From assembly GCA_022560715.1 (NCBI GenBank), contig JADFSQ010000036.1, positions 1-9,836 on the forward strand: a stretch of DNA of 9,836 nucleotides. The letters run 5' to 3'. Made by a program: the position numbers and the translations under genes. Every line of letters starts with the position of its first letter. Position 1 is the first letter of the stretch. Under the pieces are notes generated by a model that saw nothing but the letters and a program-made list of their open reading frames with translations, was not told where the DNA came from and ran no database searches. The stretch is from Bacteroidota bacterium (GTDB lineage Bacteria > Bacteroidota > Bacteroidia > Flavobacteriales > Flavobacteriaceae). Below are positions 1 through 5,543 of this stretch, in pieces.

Positions 1-110
1 GTCATAAAATCTGTAATCTTTTTTAGGTTTCCAAACGTACCTAATACTACATTATTCTCGATTAAAACGTAGTTTGTTTTATTTTTTAATCTCTCTTTAT
101 ATGTTGTCAT
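1..110 (-). CDS. Hypothetical protein, 5' part only (continues past the left edge)
   Basis: An ATG at 110 reading leftwards opens a frame with no stop to the window edge: 36 codons beginning MTTYKERLKNKTNYVLIENN and continuing through VVLGTFGNLKKITDFM. The composition (alternating charged and hydrophobic residues, a GTFGNLKKI stretch) is protein-like, and the frame starts just downstream of two TAnnTTTG-like boxes at 115-130. I do not recognise a family and the fragment is too short to assign one. It is divergent from the transposase at 209. The start is inferred from being the first ATG after the promoter-like boxes. Confidence 0.55.
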   Translation of the reverse strand, partial: MTTYKERLKNKTNYVLIENNVVLGTFGNLKKITDFM

Positions 111-130
111 ACTACAAAACTACAAAAATA
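111..130 (-). promoter_or_regulatory. Tandem ACTACAAA repeat forming two overlapping -7-like boxes
   Basis: ACTACAAA occurs twice back to back (111-118, 119-126). Read on the minus strand this gives TATTTTTG (123-130) and TAGTTTTG (115-122), both matching the Bacteroidota -7 consensus TAnnTTTG. They sit 5-20 bp upstream of the minus-strand start codon at 110. No TTG -33 element is found at the usual distance, so promoter activity is only likely if an activator helps. Confidence 0.35.
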
Positions 131-152
131 TTCGGAAGTAATTGTAATAATA

Positions 153-184
153 TTTGTTTATATCAATATATTCGGTTATATTTG
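153..184 (+). promoter_or_regulatory. Bacteroidota-type promoter of the transposase gene
   Basis: TTTG (153-156), a 20-bp spacer, then TATATTTG (177-184) match the flavobacterial consensus TTTG-N17-23-TAnnTTTG. The start codon of the transposase follows 24 bp after the -7 box. The 8-mer ATATTCGG occurs at 128-135 and again at 168-175, exactly 40 bp apart. The second copy abuts the -7 box, so it could be an operator pair. Confidence 0.6.
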
Positions 185-208
185 TATATCTAATTAAAGA
201 AAGTAATT

Positions 209-1147
209 ATGAACTTTAAATCACTACCACAGCTATTAGACTTCTTCAAAGAAGAAAGCACTTGTATTGATTACTACGAGCAAATTCGTTGGGACGGTAA
301 TCCTGTATGTCCTCATTGTGATAGTGAGCGAGTTTATAAAACTAATAGAGGTTACAAATGTGCTAATCCAGAATGTTATAAAAAATTTACTGTTAAAGTT
401 GGTACTATCTTTGAAAACTCTAAAATTTCTTTTCGTATTTGGTTTGCATCTATTTGGTTAGCCACTTCACATAAAAAAGGGATTAGTTCGGTACAATTAG
501 CTTTAGATTTAGGTTTAACACAAAAAACAGCATGGTTTGTATTGCATCGAATTAGAGAAATGCTAAAAGACAAAGCACCGCAAATGTTAGGAGAGAATAA
601 TATGGTAGAAGTTGACGAGGCTTATATTGGTGGTAAAGAAAGTAATAAGCATATAAATAAAAAGCGTTCTTATTATGACAAAGCTCTGACTAATGAGGGG
701 AAACCTTTTACGCTAAAGAAAACAGTTGTAGGTATCATTGAACGCAATGGAAATGTAGTTCTAAAGCACGTTCCCAATGCAGAATTACGCAATATGGGAG
801 CATTTATATCTAAACACGTTCCTCATGGCTCTACAATATATTCTGATGAAGCACCTGTATATAGTCACTTAAAAAGATATTATACACATGATAGCGTTAA
901 ACATGCTCTTAATATTTATGTAGAGGGTAACGTACACACCAATACAATAGAAAACTTTTGGAGTGTTCTTAAACGTGGTTTATATGGTATTTACCACCAA
1001 GTAAGCGAAAAACATTTAGAACGTTATTTAGATGAATTTTCGGCACGTTTTAATACTCGTTCTTTGACATCTAACGAAAGATTTGTGAAGTTTCTGTGTG
1101 ATAGCGAGAGTGTATTATCATACAAAAAGTTAACTTTCAGCAATTAA
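209..1147 (+). CDS. IS1595-family (ISXO2-like) DDE transposase
   Basis: The 312-aa protein has the full architecture of IS1595/ISXO2-like transposases. An N-terminal zinc ribbon uses C34, C37, C51 and C56 (CPHC...CANPEC). A helix-turn-helix-like segment follows around residues 75-118. The RNase H-fold catalytic domain has D136 in VEVDEAYIGGK, D213 in IYSDEA and N245/E248 in HTNTIENFWS, followed by the family-typical LKRGLYGIYHQVSEKHLERYL segment. Length is normal and no frameshift is seen, so it may be active. It has its own promoter at 153-184 and a hairpin over its stop codon. I could not find terminal inverted repeats or a target duplication, so the element boundaries are undefined. It could be a degenerate or solo copy, or the ends could lie farther out and enclose the RNase genes to the right. 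Confidence 0.93.
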   Translation: MNFKSLPQLLDFFKEESTCIDYYEQIRWDGNPVCPHCDSERVYKTNRGYKCANPECYKKFTVKVGTIFENSKISFRIWFASIWLATSHKKGISSVQLALDLGLTQKTAWFVLHRIREMLKDKAPQMLGENNMVEVDEAYIGGKESNKHINKKRSYYDKALTNEGKPFTLKKTVVGIIERNGNVVLKHVPNAELRNMGAFISKHVPHGSTIYSDEAPVYSHLKRYYTHDSVKHALNIYVEGNVHTNTIENFWSVLKRGLYGIYHQVSEKHLERYLDEFSARFNTRSLTSNERFVKFLCDSESVLSYKKLTFSN

Positions 1148-1158
1148 TTTGTTGAAAG
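1134..1158 (+). terminator. Hairpin over the transposase stop codon
   Basis: CTTTCAGCAA (1134-1143) pairs with TTGTTGAAAG (1149-1158), a 10-bp stem with one G-U pair around a 5-nt loop containing part of the stop codon. ATTGTATTTTT follows, giving a weak U-rich tail. It is probably the transposase terminator, or a structure limiting read-through. Confidence 0.4.
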
Positions 1159-1198
1159 ATTGTATTTTTACAAAAACAAGTTAACTCCCTAGAAGCAT

Positions 1199-1227
1199 AA
1201 AAAAGAAACGCACCATTGCTGGTGCGT
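1199..1227 (-). terminator. Intrinsic terminator of the candidate small RNA
   Basis: On the minus strand, ACGCACCA and TGGTGCGT form a perfect 8-bp GC-rich stem (1208-1227) closed by a GCAA (GNRA) tetraloop. The downstream strand reads TTCTTTTTTA. This is a textbook rho-independent terminator in the leftward direction. In the rightward direction the stem is followed by CGGCC, with no T-run, which fixes the orientation. Confidence 0.7.
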
Positions 1228-1260
1228 CGGCCAAAGGATACTATCCAATGGGATGTTCTG
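1199..1260 (-). ncRNA. Candidate small RNA (about 62 nt), divergent from the NYN RNase gene
   Basis: A complete small transcription unit reads leftwards. The promoter at 1264-1297 predicts a start near 1260. The product would begin CAGAACAUCC, fold into one hairpin (1231-1251; CCA/UGG and GGAU/AUCC stems separated by a symmetric U-U internal loop, AGU loop), then after three nucleotides enter an 8-bp GNRA-capped terminator hairpin (1208-1227) and end in a U-run. No start codon with a sensible frame lies inside. I do not recognise the RNA family. The alternative is that this is only a leader or terminator relic of a neighbouring unit. The coincidence of promoter, two hairpins and U-tract in the right order and orientation makes an RNA gene the better reading. 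Confidence 0.5.
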
Positions 1261-1263
1261 GTG

Positions 1264-1297
1264 CAAATATAAAGAATTTTTTATAATATCATACAAA
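1264..1297 (-). promoter_or_regulatory. Leftward promoter of the candidate small RNA
   Basis: On the minus strand TTTG (1294-1297), a 22-bp spacer, and TATATTTG (1264-1271) fit the Bacteroidota consensus. No coding frame follows leftwards before the terminator at 1227. The promoter lies between the small RNA and the TTG start of the NYN gene, so it may overlap the rightward control region of that gene. Confidence 0.55.
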
Positions 1298-1309
1298 TAT
1301 TAACATATT

Positions 1310-1933
1310 TTGGCAAAAAAAACAGCAAGAAACGAGAGAGTAATAGCTTATATAGATGGTTTTAATCTATATTTTGGAATGTGTGAAAACAATCAAGATA
1401 CTAAATGGTTAGATTTAAGGAAGCTGGTTGAAAACATGCTATTACCTAATCAAAAATTAGTAAAGGTTAAGTATTTTACATCAAACGTGTCTAATAATCC
1501 AGCAAAGCAAAAAAGACAGCAATCTTATTTGTCTGCTTTGAGAAATTCTGACGTTGAAATTATATACGGAAAATATAATTCTCACAAAACAGAGTGTTTT
1601 AGATGTTATCACACGTGGAGTAGTCCAGAGGAAAAAATGACAGATGTAAATATAGCGGTAGGATTGATTATTGACGCAATGGATAATTTATATGATACCG
1701 CAATGCTGATTTCTGGAGATAGTGATTTAGTTCCTCCTATAAAGGCTGTTCATGCAAAATTCAGCCCTAAAAGAGTATTGGTTGCTTTTCCGCCTAATAG
1801 ATTTAATATAAGTGTTAAAAACGTGGCTAAAGGTTCGTTTATAATCGGTAGAAAAAAGTTAAAAGACAGTTTATTCCCAGAAAAAATGAAGTTGAGTTCT
1901 GGTTATCTTTTACAAAAGCCTAAAGATTGGTAA
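1310..1933 (+). CDS. NYN (PIN-like) domain ribonuclease, LabA/DUF88 type
   Basis: The 207-aa protein carries the acidic active site of NYN/PIN-like nucleases: D16 and N19 in YIDGFNLYFG, D112 in the MTDVNIAVGLIIDA helix, and D137/D139 in ISGDSDLVP. This family uses metal-dependent RNA cleavage, so a cytoplasmic RNase is inferred. A small insert, H92-x3-C96-x2-C99-x-H101, just before the MTDVNIA helix could bind zinc. The start must be non-ATG. A stop lies at 1301-1303, the first in-frame ATG (codon 24) falls after catalytic D16, and TTG at 1310 is the best remaining choice. No rightward TAnnTTTG promoter was seen close by. Two small ORFs follow in the same direction. The physiological target is unknown; a stress, toxin or defence role is only a possibility. 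Confidence 0.88.
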   Translation: MAKKTARNERVIAYIDGFNLYFGMCENNQDTKWLDLRKLVENMLLPNQKLVKVKYFTSNVSNNPAKQKRQQSYLSALRNSDVEIIYGKYNSHKTECFRCYHTWSSPEEKMTDVNIAVGLIIDAMDNLYDTAMLISGDSDLVPPIKAVHAKFSPKRVLVAFPPNRFNISVKNVAKGSFIIGRKKLKDSLFPEKMKLSSGYLLQKPKDW

Positions 1934-1985
1934 TAACGCTAAAGAACAAGCTCGAAATGGCATAAAGATTGAGTATATTTACATT

Positions 1986-2105
1986 ATGAACAAAAAAGAA
2001 AAACCAAAAGAACGCTCTAAAGAGTATGAGAAGAAACTTTCTATAAATACTTCTTTAGACGATGTATTAAAGGTTTCCGTTCCTAAACCTAAAGCAAAGG
2101 AATAG
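1986..2105 (+). CDS. Small basic hypothetical protein (39 aa)
   Basis: The ATG at 1986 opens a 39-codon frame ending in TAG at 2103. The product begins MNKKEKPKERSKEYEKKL, continues INTSLDDVLKVSV and ends PKPKAKE. A lysine-rich charged N-terminus, a short SLDDVLKVSV core and a P/K-rich tail resemble the very short conserved proteins often seen in Bacteroidota accessory regions with a '(S)F-x-D-V-(L/I/M)-K-(V/A)-(S/A)-V' core. I infer that it is a real gene from this pattern and from its position 52 bp behind the NYN RNase in the same direction. Function is unknown. An antisense frame across the same bases (1979-2164) has less protein-like composition and is taken as a shadow. Confidence 0.55.
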   Translation: MNKKEKPKERSKEYEKKLSINTSLDDVLKVSVPKPKAKE

Positions 2106-2132
2106 CATCGGTTTTGACCGTATGTTAGGACT

Positions 2133-2225
2133 ATGTCAATGACAAGTATTAACAAATGCGACACGTTAATTGATAGAATTACCTTTAGTTTTATTCAGCA
2201 AGATGCTCATGCTATGGACTTCTGA
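2133..2225 (+). CDS. Doubtful 30-aa ORF, possibly a gene remnant
   Basis: The ATG at 2133 (or 2139) opens a frame ending in TGA at 2223. The product begins MSMTSINKCDTLIDRITFSF and ends IQQDAHAMDF. It follows the 39-aa ORF by 27 bp and precedes a hairpin at 2271-2289. The sequence has an amphipathic helix-like character but no family that I recognise. It could be a real micro-protein, the surviving end of a decayed gene, or chance. Confidence 0.25.
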   Translation: MSMTSINKCDTLIDRITFSFIQQDAHAMDF

Positions 2226-2264
2226 ATTAGTAGTAGTCTAATCGTGGACTAAAGGTCTTTATTC

Positions 2265-2289
2265 TTAAAAAAAGTGATTTCCTCACTTT
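2265..2289 (-). terminator. Hairpin terminator, best read leftwards
   Basis: AAAGTGA (2271-2277) and TCACTTT (2283-2289) form a 7-bp stem with a 5-nt loop. Leftwards the stem runs into TTTTTTT, a good U-tract. Rightwards the tail is only TTTCTT. It probably ends the leftward small transcript and may also stop transcription from the NYN block. Confidence 0.5.
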
Positions 2290-2330
2290 CTTAAATCATT
2301 ATTTGCTCTTGTCCCTTAATGTATATAGAT
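2265..2330 (-). ncRNA. Second candidate small RNA (about 66 nt)
   Basis: This mirrors the unit at 1199-1260. A leftward Bacteroidota promoter (2334-2363) predicts a start near 2330. The transcript has no useful ORF and ends at a hairpin with a seven-T run. The body is A-rich (contains ACAAGAGCAAATAATG) and shows less structure than the first candidate. It lies antisense to the 3' flank of the NYN block. The region is AT-rich, so chance promoter matches are easier here, and the call is weaker. The hairpin could simply be the bidirectional end of the rightward block. Confidence 0.35.
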
Positions 2331-2333
2331 GCC

Positions 2334-2363
2334 CAAATATACAAAAATATATTCGTTTACAAA
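2334..2363 (-). promoter_or_regulatory. Leftward promoter of the second candidate small RNA
   Basis: On the minus strand TTTG (2360-2363), an 18-bp spacer and TATATTTG (2334-2341) fit the Bacteroidota promoter consensus. The -7 octamer is identical to those at 1264-1271 (minus) and 177-184 (plus). The -33 element lies inside the first of three phased repeats. Confidence 0.45.
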
Positions 2364-2387
2364 CGACTACAAACATTTACAAACGAT
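2358..2387. repeat. Three direct 10-bp repeats with TACAAAC core
   Basis: TACAAACGAC, TACAAACATT and TACAAACGAT stand end to end (2358-2367, 2368-2377, 2378-2387), a period of one helical turn. The array covers the -33 region of the leftward promoter and extends upstream of it. The phasing suggests cooperative binding of a protein on one DNA face. It is too short for a CRISPR array. An iteron-like role is possible, but no replication gene is near. Confidence 0.5.
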
Positions 2388-2512
2388 TTTAAGTATTTAA
2401 CAACCGAATACTATTTGGATGTTGTTTCATATTTGCGGTGTCGAAACATAAGAACTCGATAGCATTAACTGTTTAACCAGCCTTCCGTATGGCAGGCATT
2501 AAAATTAAAATT
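2388..2512. other. Non-coding stretch upstream of ssb
   Basis: No convincing gene is seen. It contains CATATTTG (2428-2435), one mismatch from a -7 box, without a -33 partner; it is the only ssb promoter candidate that I found, 77 bp before the start codon. CCGAATA (2404-2410) is an inverted copy of the TATTCGG heptamers at 129-135 and 169-175. An in-frame upstream ATG at 2489 would add eight residues (MAGIKIKI) to SSB and is judged not to be the start. Confidence 0.3.
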
Positions 2513-2845
2513 ATGAACACACTTAGAAACAAAGTACAGTTGATTGGAAATTTAGGAAACGATCCCGAAATTATCAATCTTGAATCAGGGAAAAAATTGG
2601 CAAAATTTTCTATTGCCACAAACGAAAGCTACAAAAATGCCAAAGGCGAAAAAGTAACTGACACGCAATGGCACAATGTTGTGGCTTGGGGGAAAACTGC
2701 AGAGATTATTGAAAAGTATGTTACCAAAGGAAAAGAAATTGCTATAGAAGGCAAACTAACATCAAGAAGTTACGAAACCAAAGATGGTGAAAAACGATAT
2801 ATTACCGAAGTAGTTTGTAATGAGTTATTGATGCTGGGTAAATAA
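2513..2845 (+). CDS. ssb: Short single-stranded DNA-binding protein without acidic tail
   Basis: The 110-aa protein is essentially one SSB OB-fold. It opens MNTLRNKVQLIGNLGNDPEI and carries the conserved WHNVVAWGKTAEIIEKYVTKGK segment (residues 53-74) and SRSYETKDGEKRYITEV. It binds single-stranded DNA during replication, repair and recombination. It ends at LLMLGK right after the fold, so the Gly/Pro linker and acidic C-terminal tip (DDDIPF type) that recruit partner proteins in standard SSBs are absent. Such short SSBs are familiar in Bacteroidota and often coexist with a tailed SSB. The ATG at 2513 is preferred over the in-frame one at 2489 because family members begin MN-(T/A)-LRNKV. It converges on nadB across a strong terminator. 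Confidence 0.92.
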   Translation: MNTLRNKVQLIGNLGNDPEIINLESGKKLAKFSIATNESYKNAKGEKVTDTQWHNVVAWGKTAEIIEKYVTKGKEIAIEGKLTSRSYETKDGEKRYITEVVCNELLMLGK

Positions 2846-2853
2846 TCATTTAA

Positions 2854-2893
2854 AAAATAAATAAGGTTCTCTTGCGAGAACCTTATTTATTTT
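2854..2893. terminator. Strong bidirectional terminator between ssb and nadB
   Basis: An uninterrupted 18-bp stem (2854-2871 with 2876-2893) around a TTGC loop has core AAGGTTCTC/GAGAACCTT with A-runs before and T-runs after. It therefore ends in T-rich sequence on both strands. It lies 8 bp after the ssb stop and 15 bp before the nadB stop on the other strand, so it terminates both convergent genes. Confidence 0.9.
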
Positions 2894-2908
2894 AGTATAA
2901 CATTGATT

Positions 2909-4459
2909 TTAATTATCAATATTAAAATAACCTCCTTTGTTTTTCTTTCTCAATAAAGACTGACTAATTATTAAGTGGGCTACATTTATCATATTTCTTA
3001 ACTCGCAGAGGGTAGTATTTACTTTGGCTTTTTTATAAAGTTCTTCTACCTCATTATAGATAAGATCTAAATGGTTAATTGCTTTAGTTAAAAGATTATC
3101 ACTTCGTACAATGCCAACATAATCTCTCATTAATGCCTGCAATTGTTTAAGATTATGCTGTATTAAAATATGCTCTTTGGTTATACATGTCCCTTCATCA
3201 TTCCATTCAGGAATTTTTGAAACATTAAGAGTAGGCGCATTAACGACTAGATAATTAAAGATGTTATGTGCATATACCAAAGCTTCCAACAAAGAGTTTG
3301 AAGCTAATCTATTAGCACCATGTAATCCTGTTCTAGTACATTCACCACAGGCAAATAAATTTGATATAGATGTTTTTCCATTTTTATCGATGTCTATACC
3401 TCCACATAAATAATGTGATGCTGGAACCACTGGAATCCAATCGGTTTCAACATCAATATGTTGTTCCAGACATTTTTTATAAATATTTGGAAAATGTGAT
3501 TTAAAAACAGTTATATCTAAATGTGTGCAATCTAAGTAAACACAAGAATTTCCAGATTTTTTTAGTTCCCTATCTATGCTTTGCGACACAATATCTCTCG
3601 ATGCCAATTCAGCTCTTTCATCATAATCAAGCATAAATCTATAGCCTTTTTTATTTCGTAAAATTGCCCCAAAACCTCTAACTGCTTCCGAAATTAAAAA
3701 GGAAGTTCCTTCCTCTGCATTATATAATGCTGTAGGATGAAACTGTACAAACTCCATATCTTTAATTTTTGCCTTAGCTCTATAAGCCATTGCTATGCCA
3801 TCTCCAGTAGCAATAATTGGATTTGTAGTATGTCCATAAACACGTCCAATTCCTCCTGAAGCTAATAAGGTGCTACTGGCTTTTACTGTTAAAATTTTTC
3901 CGCTATTTTGATTTAAAACATAGGCGCCATAACAAGAAATTGATTTAAAGTTTGAAATCGCCAAATGATGCTCTGTAATTAAATCTATTGCGAAATGATG
4001 TGGTAACATGGTAACATTTTTGAGTTGATGTACACGTTGCAATAGTGCTCTCTCAATTTCTAAACCTGTAATATCTTTATGATGTACGACACGATATTCC
4101 GAATGTCCTCCTTCCTTACCCAAATCCAGATTTCCCTTGTTATCGACATCAAAATTAGTACCCCATAGCATCAATTCCTTAAATCGTTTTGGACCTTCTT
4201 TAATTACCATTTCTACCACTTCTACATCACATAATCCATCACCTGCAATTAAAGTATCCTGAATATGTTTAGTAAAAGAGTCTTTTTTATCATCTAAAAC
4301 AACAGCTATACCACCCTGAGCATATTTTGTATTAGATTCTTCTTCATCTCCTTTGGTAACAATAGTTATTCTTCTTTCAGGAAATCTTTCAGCCATTTTT
4401 ACGGTAAAGGTCAATCCTGCTACTCCAGAACCAATAACAAGAATGTTGGTTTCTATCAT
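2909..4459 (-). CDS. nadB: L-aspartate oxidase
   Basis: The 516-aa flavoprotein oxidises L-aspartate to iminoaspartate, the first step of de novo NAD synthesis, passing the product to NadA. The N-terminus has the FAD dinucleotide fold VIGSGVAGLTF (G10, G12, G15). TKYAQGGIAVV (residues 44-54) and EGGHSEYRVVH carry the family glutamate (E116). Catalytic and substrate residues expected from the E. coli enzyme are present: H241 (FHPTALY), R288 (LASRDIV), H349 (ASHYLCGG) and R384 (LHGANRLASNSLLEAL). The C-terminal helical domain is complete and length is normal. It starts 4 bp after the nadA stop, so the two are certainly cotranscribed and probably translationally coupled. No nadC is present in the window. 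Confidence 0.97.
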   Translation of the reverse strand: MIETNILVIGSGVAGLTFTVKMAERFPERRITIVTKGDEEESNTKYAQGGIAVVLDDKKDSFTKHIQDTLIAGDGLCDVEVVEMVIKEGPKRFKELMLWGTNFDVDNKGNLDLGKEGGHSEYRVVHHKDITGLEIERALLQRVHQLKNVTMLPHHFAIDLITEHHLAISNFKSISCYGAYVLNQNSGKILTVKASSTLLASGGIGRVYGHTTNPIIATGDGIAMAYRAKAKIKDMEFVQFHPTALYNAEEGTSFLISEAVRGFGAILRNKKGYRFMLDYDERAELASRDIVSQSIDRELKKSGNSCVYLDCTHLDITVFKSHFPNIYKKCLEQHIDVETDWIPVVPASHYLCGGIDIDKNGKTSISNLFACGECTRTGLHGANRLASNSLLEALVYAHNIFNYLVVNAPTLNVSKIPEWNDEGTCITKEHILIQHNLKQLQALMRDYVGIVRSDNLLTKAINHLDLIYNEVEELYKKAKVNTTLCELRNMINVAHLIISQSLLRKKNKGGYFNIDN

Positions 4460-4463
4460 CGTC

Positions 4464-5390
4464 TTACTTTGATAACTCTAACATACGTTTAATAGGTAGT
4501 AAGGCTTTTTTTCTTATATTTTCAGGAACCTCAATTTGTGGGCTTTCGTTAAGCAAACAATTATATAGTTTTTGCAATGTATTTACTTTCATAAAAGCAC
4601 ACTCACTACAATCACAAGTATTGTCTTCTTCAGTAGGAGCAGGAATAAAAACCTTACCAGGGACTTCTTGTTGCATTTTATGTAAAATACCTGCTTCAGT
4701 AGCTACTATAAATTTTTCTTTTGGACACGTCTTTACATAATTTATCATTCCAGCTGTGGAACCTATATAGGAAGCTGTTTTTAATATATACTCATCAGAT
4801 TCCGGATGTGCAATAATAACCGCATCTGGATGCTGTTTATACAACTCTAATAACTTAGACATACTGAACGCTTCATGAACAATACAGCTACCATCCCATA
4901 ACAGCATGTCTCTTCCAGTTTGTTTTATAATGTATTTACCTAAATTTCTATCTGGTGCAAAAATTATAGGTTGACCTTCAGGAATAGATTCAATGATTTT
5001 AAGGGCATTAGAGGAGGTACACACGATATCTGTTAATGCCTTAACTTCTGCACTACAATTCACATAAGTTACTACGATATGATTAGGGTGTGTTTTTATA
5101 AACTCACTAAAAGCTTCAGGAGGACAAGAATCTGCCAAAGAACAACCAGCATTTAAATCGGGAAGTACAACTATTTTTTCGGGGTTTAAAATTTTTGCCA
5201 TTTCTGCCATAAAATACACACCAGCAAATACTATTATATTGGCATTGGTTTCTGCCGCCTTTTGTGACAACCCCAAACTATCTCCCACATAATCAGCTAT
5301 GTCCTGAATTTCTGGAGTTTGATAATAATGTGCCAAAATAATGGCATTTTTTTCTTTTTTGAGATGTTCTATTTTTTCTCTTAAACTCAT
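4464..5390 (-). CDS. nadA: Quinolinate synthase (4Fe-4S)
   Basis: The 308-aa NadA condenses iminoaspartate with dihydroxyacetone phosphate to quinolinate. Three cysteine regions for the [4Fe-4S] cluster are visible: C83 in [10 protein letters not shown]169 in [10 protein letters not shown], and the CDCSEC motif (C259, C261, C264) near the C-terminus, one of which supplies the third ligand. Active-site residues are in place: H21 and Y23 (LAHYYQ), Y109 ([11 protein letters not shown]), and H195 and E197 (AHPES). Length matches the compact NadA form. It is the first gene of the nadA-nadB operon. The cluster is oxygen-labile in this family. A palindrome overlaps its putative promoter. Confidence 0.97.
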   Translation of the reverse strand: MSLREKIEHLKKEKNAIILAHYYQTPEIQDIADYVGDSLGLSQKAAETNANIIVFAGVYFMAEMAKILNPEKIVVLPDLNAGCSLADSCPPEAFSEFIKTHPNHIVVTYVNCSAEVKALTDIVCTSSNALKIIESIPEGQPIIFAPDRNLGKYIIKQTGRDMLLWDGSCIVHEAFSMSKLLELYKQHPDAVIIAHPESDEYILKTASYIGSTAGMINYVKTCPKEKFIVATEAGILHKMQQEVPGKVFIPAPTEEDNTCDCSECAFMKVNTLQKLYNCLLNESPQIEVPENIRKKALLPIKRMLELSK

Positions 5391-5419
5391 TATTTACTTA
5401 TAAACATTTTATTGTGAAA

Positions 5420-5427
5420 CAAAAATA
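5420..5427 (-). promoter_or_regulatory. Putative -7 box of the nadAB operon
   Basis: TATTTTTG on the minus strand matches TAnnTTTG and predicts a start about 26 bp upstream of the nadA ATG. No TTG is present at the -33 distance. The right arm of an inverted repeat occupies that region instead. Confidence 0.45.
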
Positions 5428-5456
5428 TGGTAGATTTTAATGAGAGAACCATATTT
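5423..5456. promoter_or_regulatory. Inverted repeat at the nadAB promoter (operator or weak terminator)
   Basis: AAATATGGT (5423-5431) and ACCATATTT (5448-5456) are perfect 9-bp inverted arms separated by 16 bp. One arm overlaps the -7 box, the usual place for a repressor operator, and NAD-responsive repressors are known for nad operons. Alternatively, read leftwards, the RNA would form an A-U-rich stem followed by TTTTTG, so it could be a weak terminator of the 603-aa gene upstream. Confidence 0.4.
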
Positions 5457-5543
5457 AATTTGCTCATGAAATTAAAAGTTAAGGAAAGGTTATTTCATTA
5501 AAAGACTTTGACGTTATTAGTAATTAATTTAAATCAAATCATC

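Noticed and set aside
267..573. Small ORFs at 267-461 (plus) and 376-573 (minus)
   Set aside because: They are shadows inside the transposase frame, which has intact zinc-ribbon and catalytic motifs.
1208..1251. Riboswitch or leader attenuator of the NYN gene in the rightward direction
   Set aside because: Read rightwards the GC-rich hairpin has no T-run and lies over 80 bp before the start codon. Promoter and terminator signals are oriented leftwards.
1979..2164. Minus-strand 61-aa ORF across the 39-aa gene
   Set aside because: It is antisense to a more protein-like plus-strand ORF, is rich in F/S/L as expected for the complement of K/E-rich coding sequence, and has a terminator hairpin between it and the nearest leftward promoter.
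1934..2170. Integron attC-like strings (TAACGC at 1933-1938, GTTAGGA at 2124-2130)
   Set aside because: The 7-bp core sites do not match the RYYYAAC/GTTRRRY pattern and no long imperfect palindrome joins them.
2358..2387. CRISPR array
   Set aside because: Units of 10 bp without spacers are far below CRISPR repeat size, and no cas gene is present.
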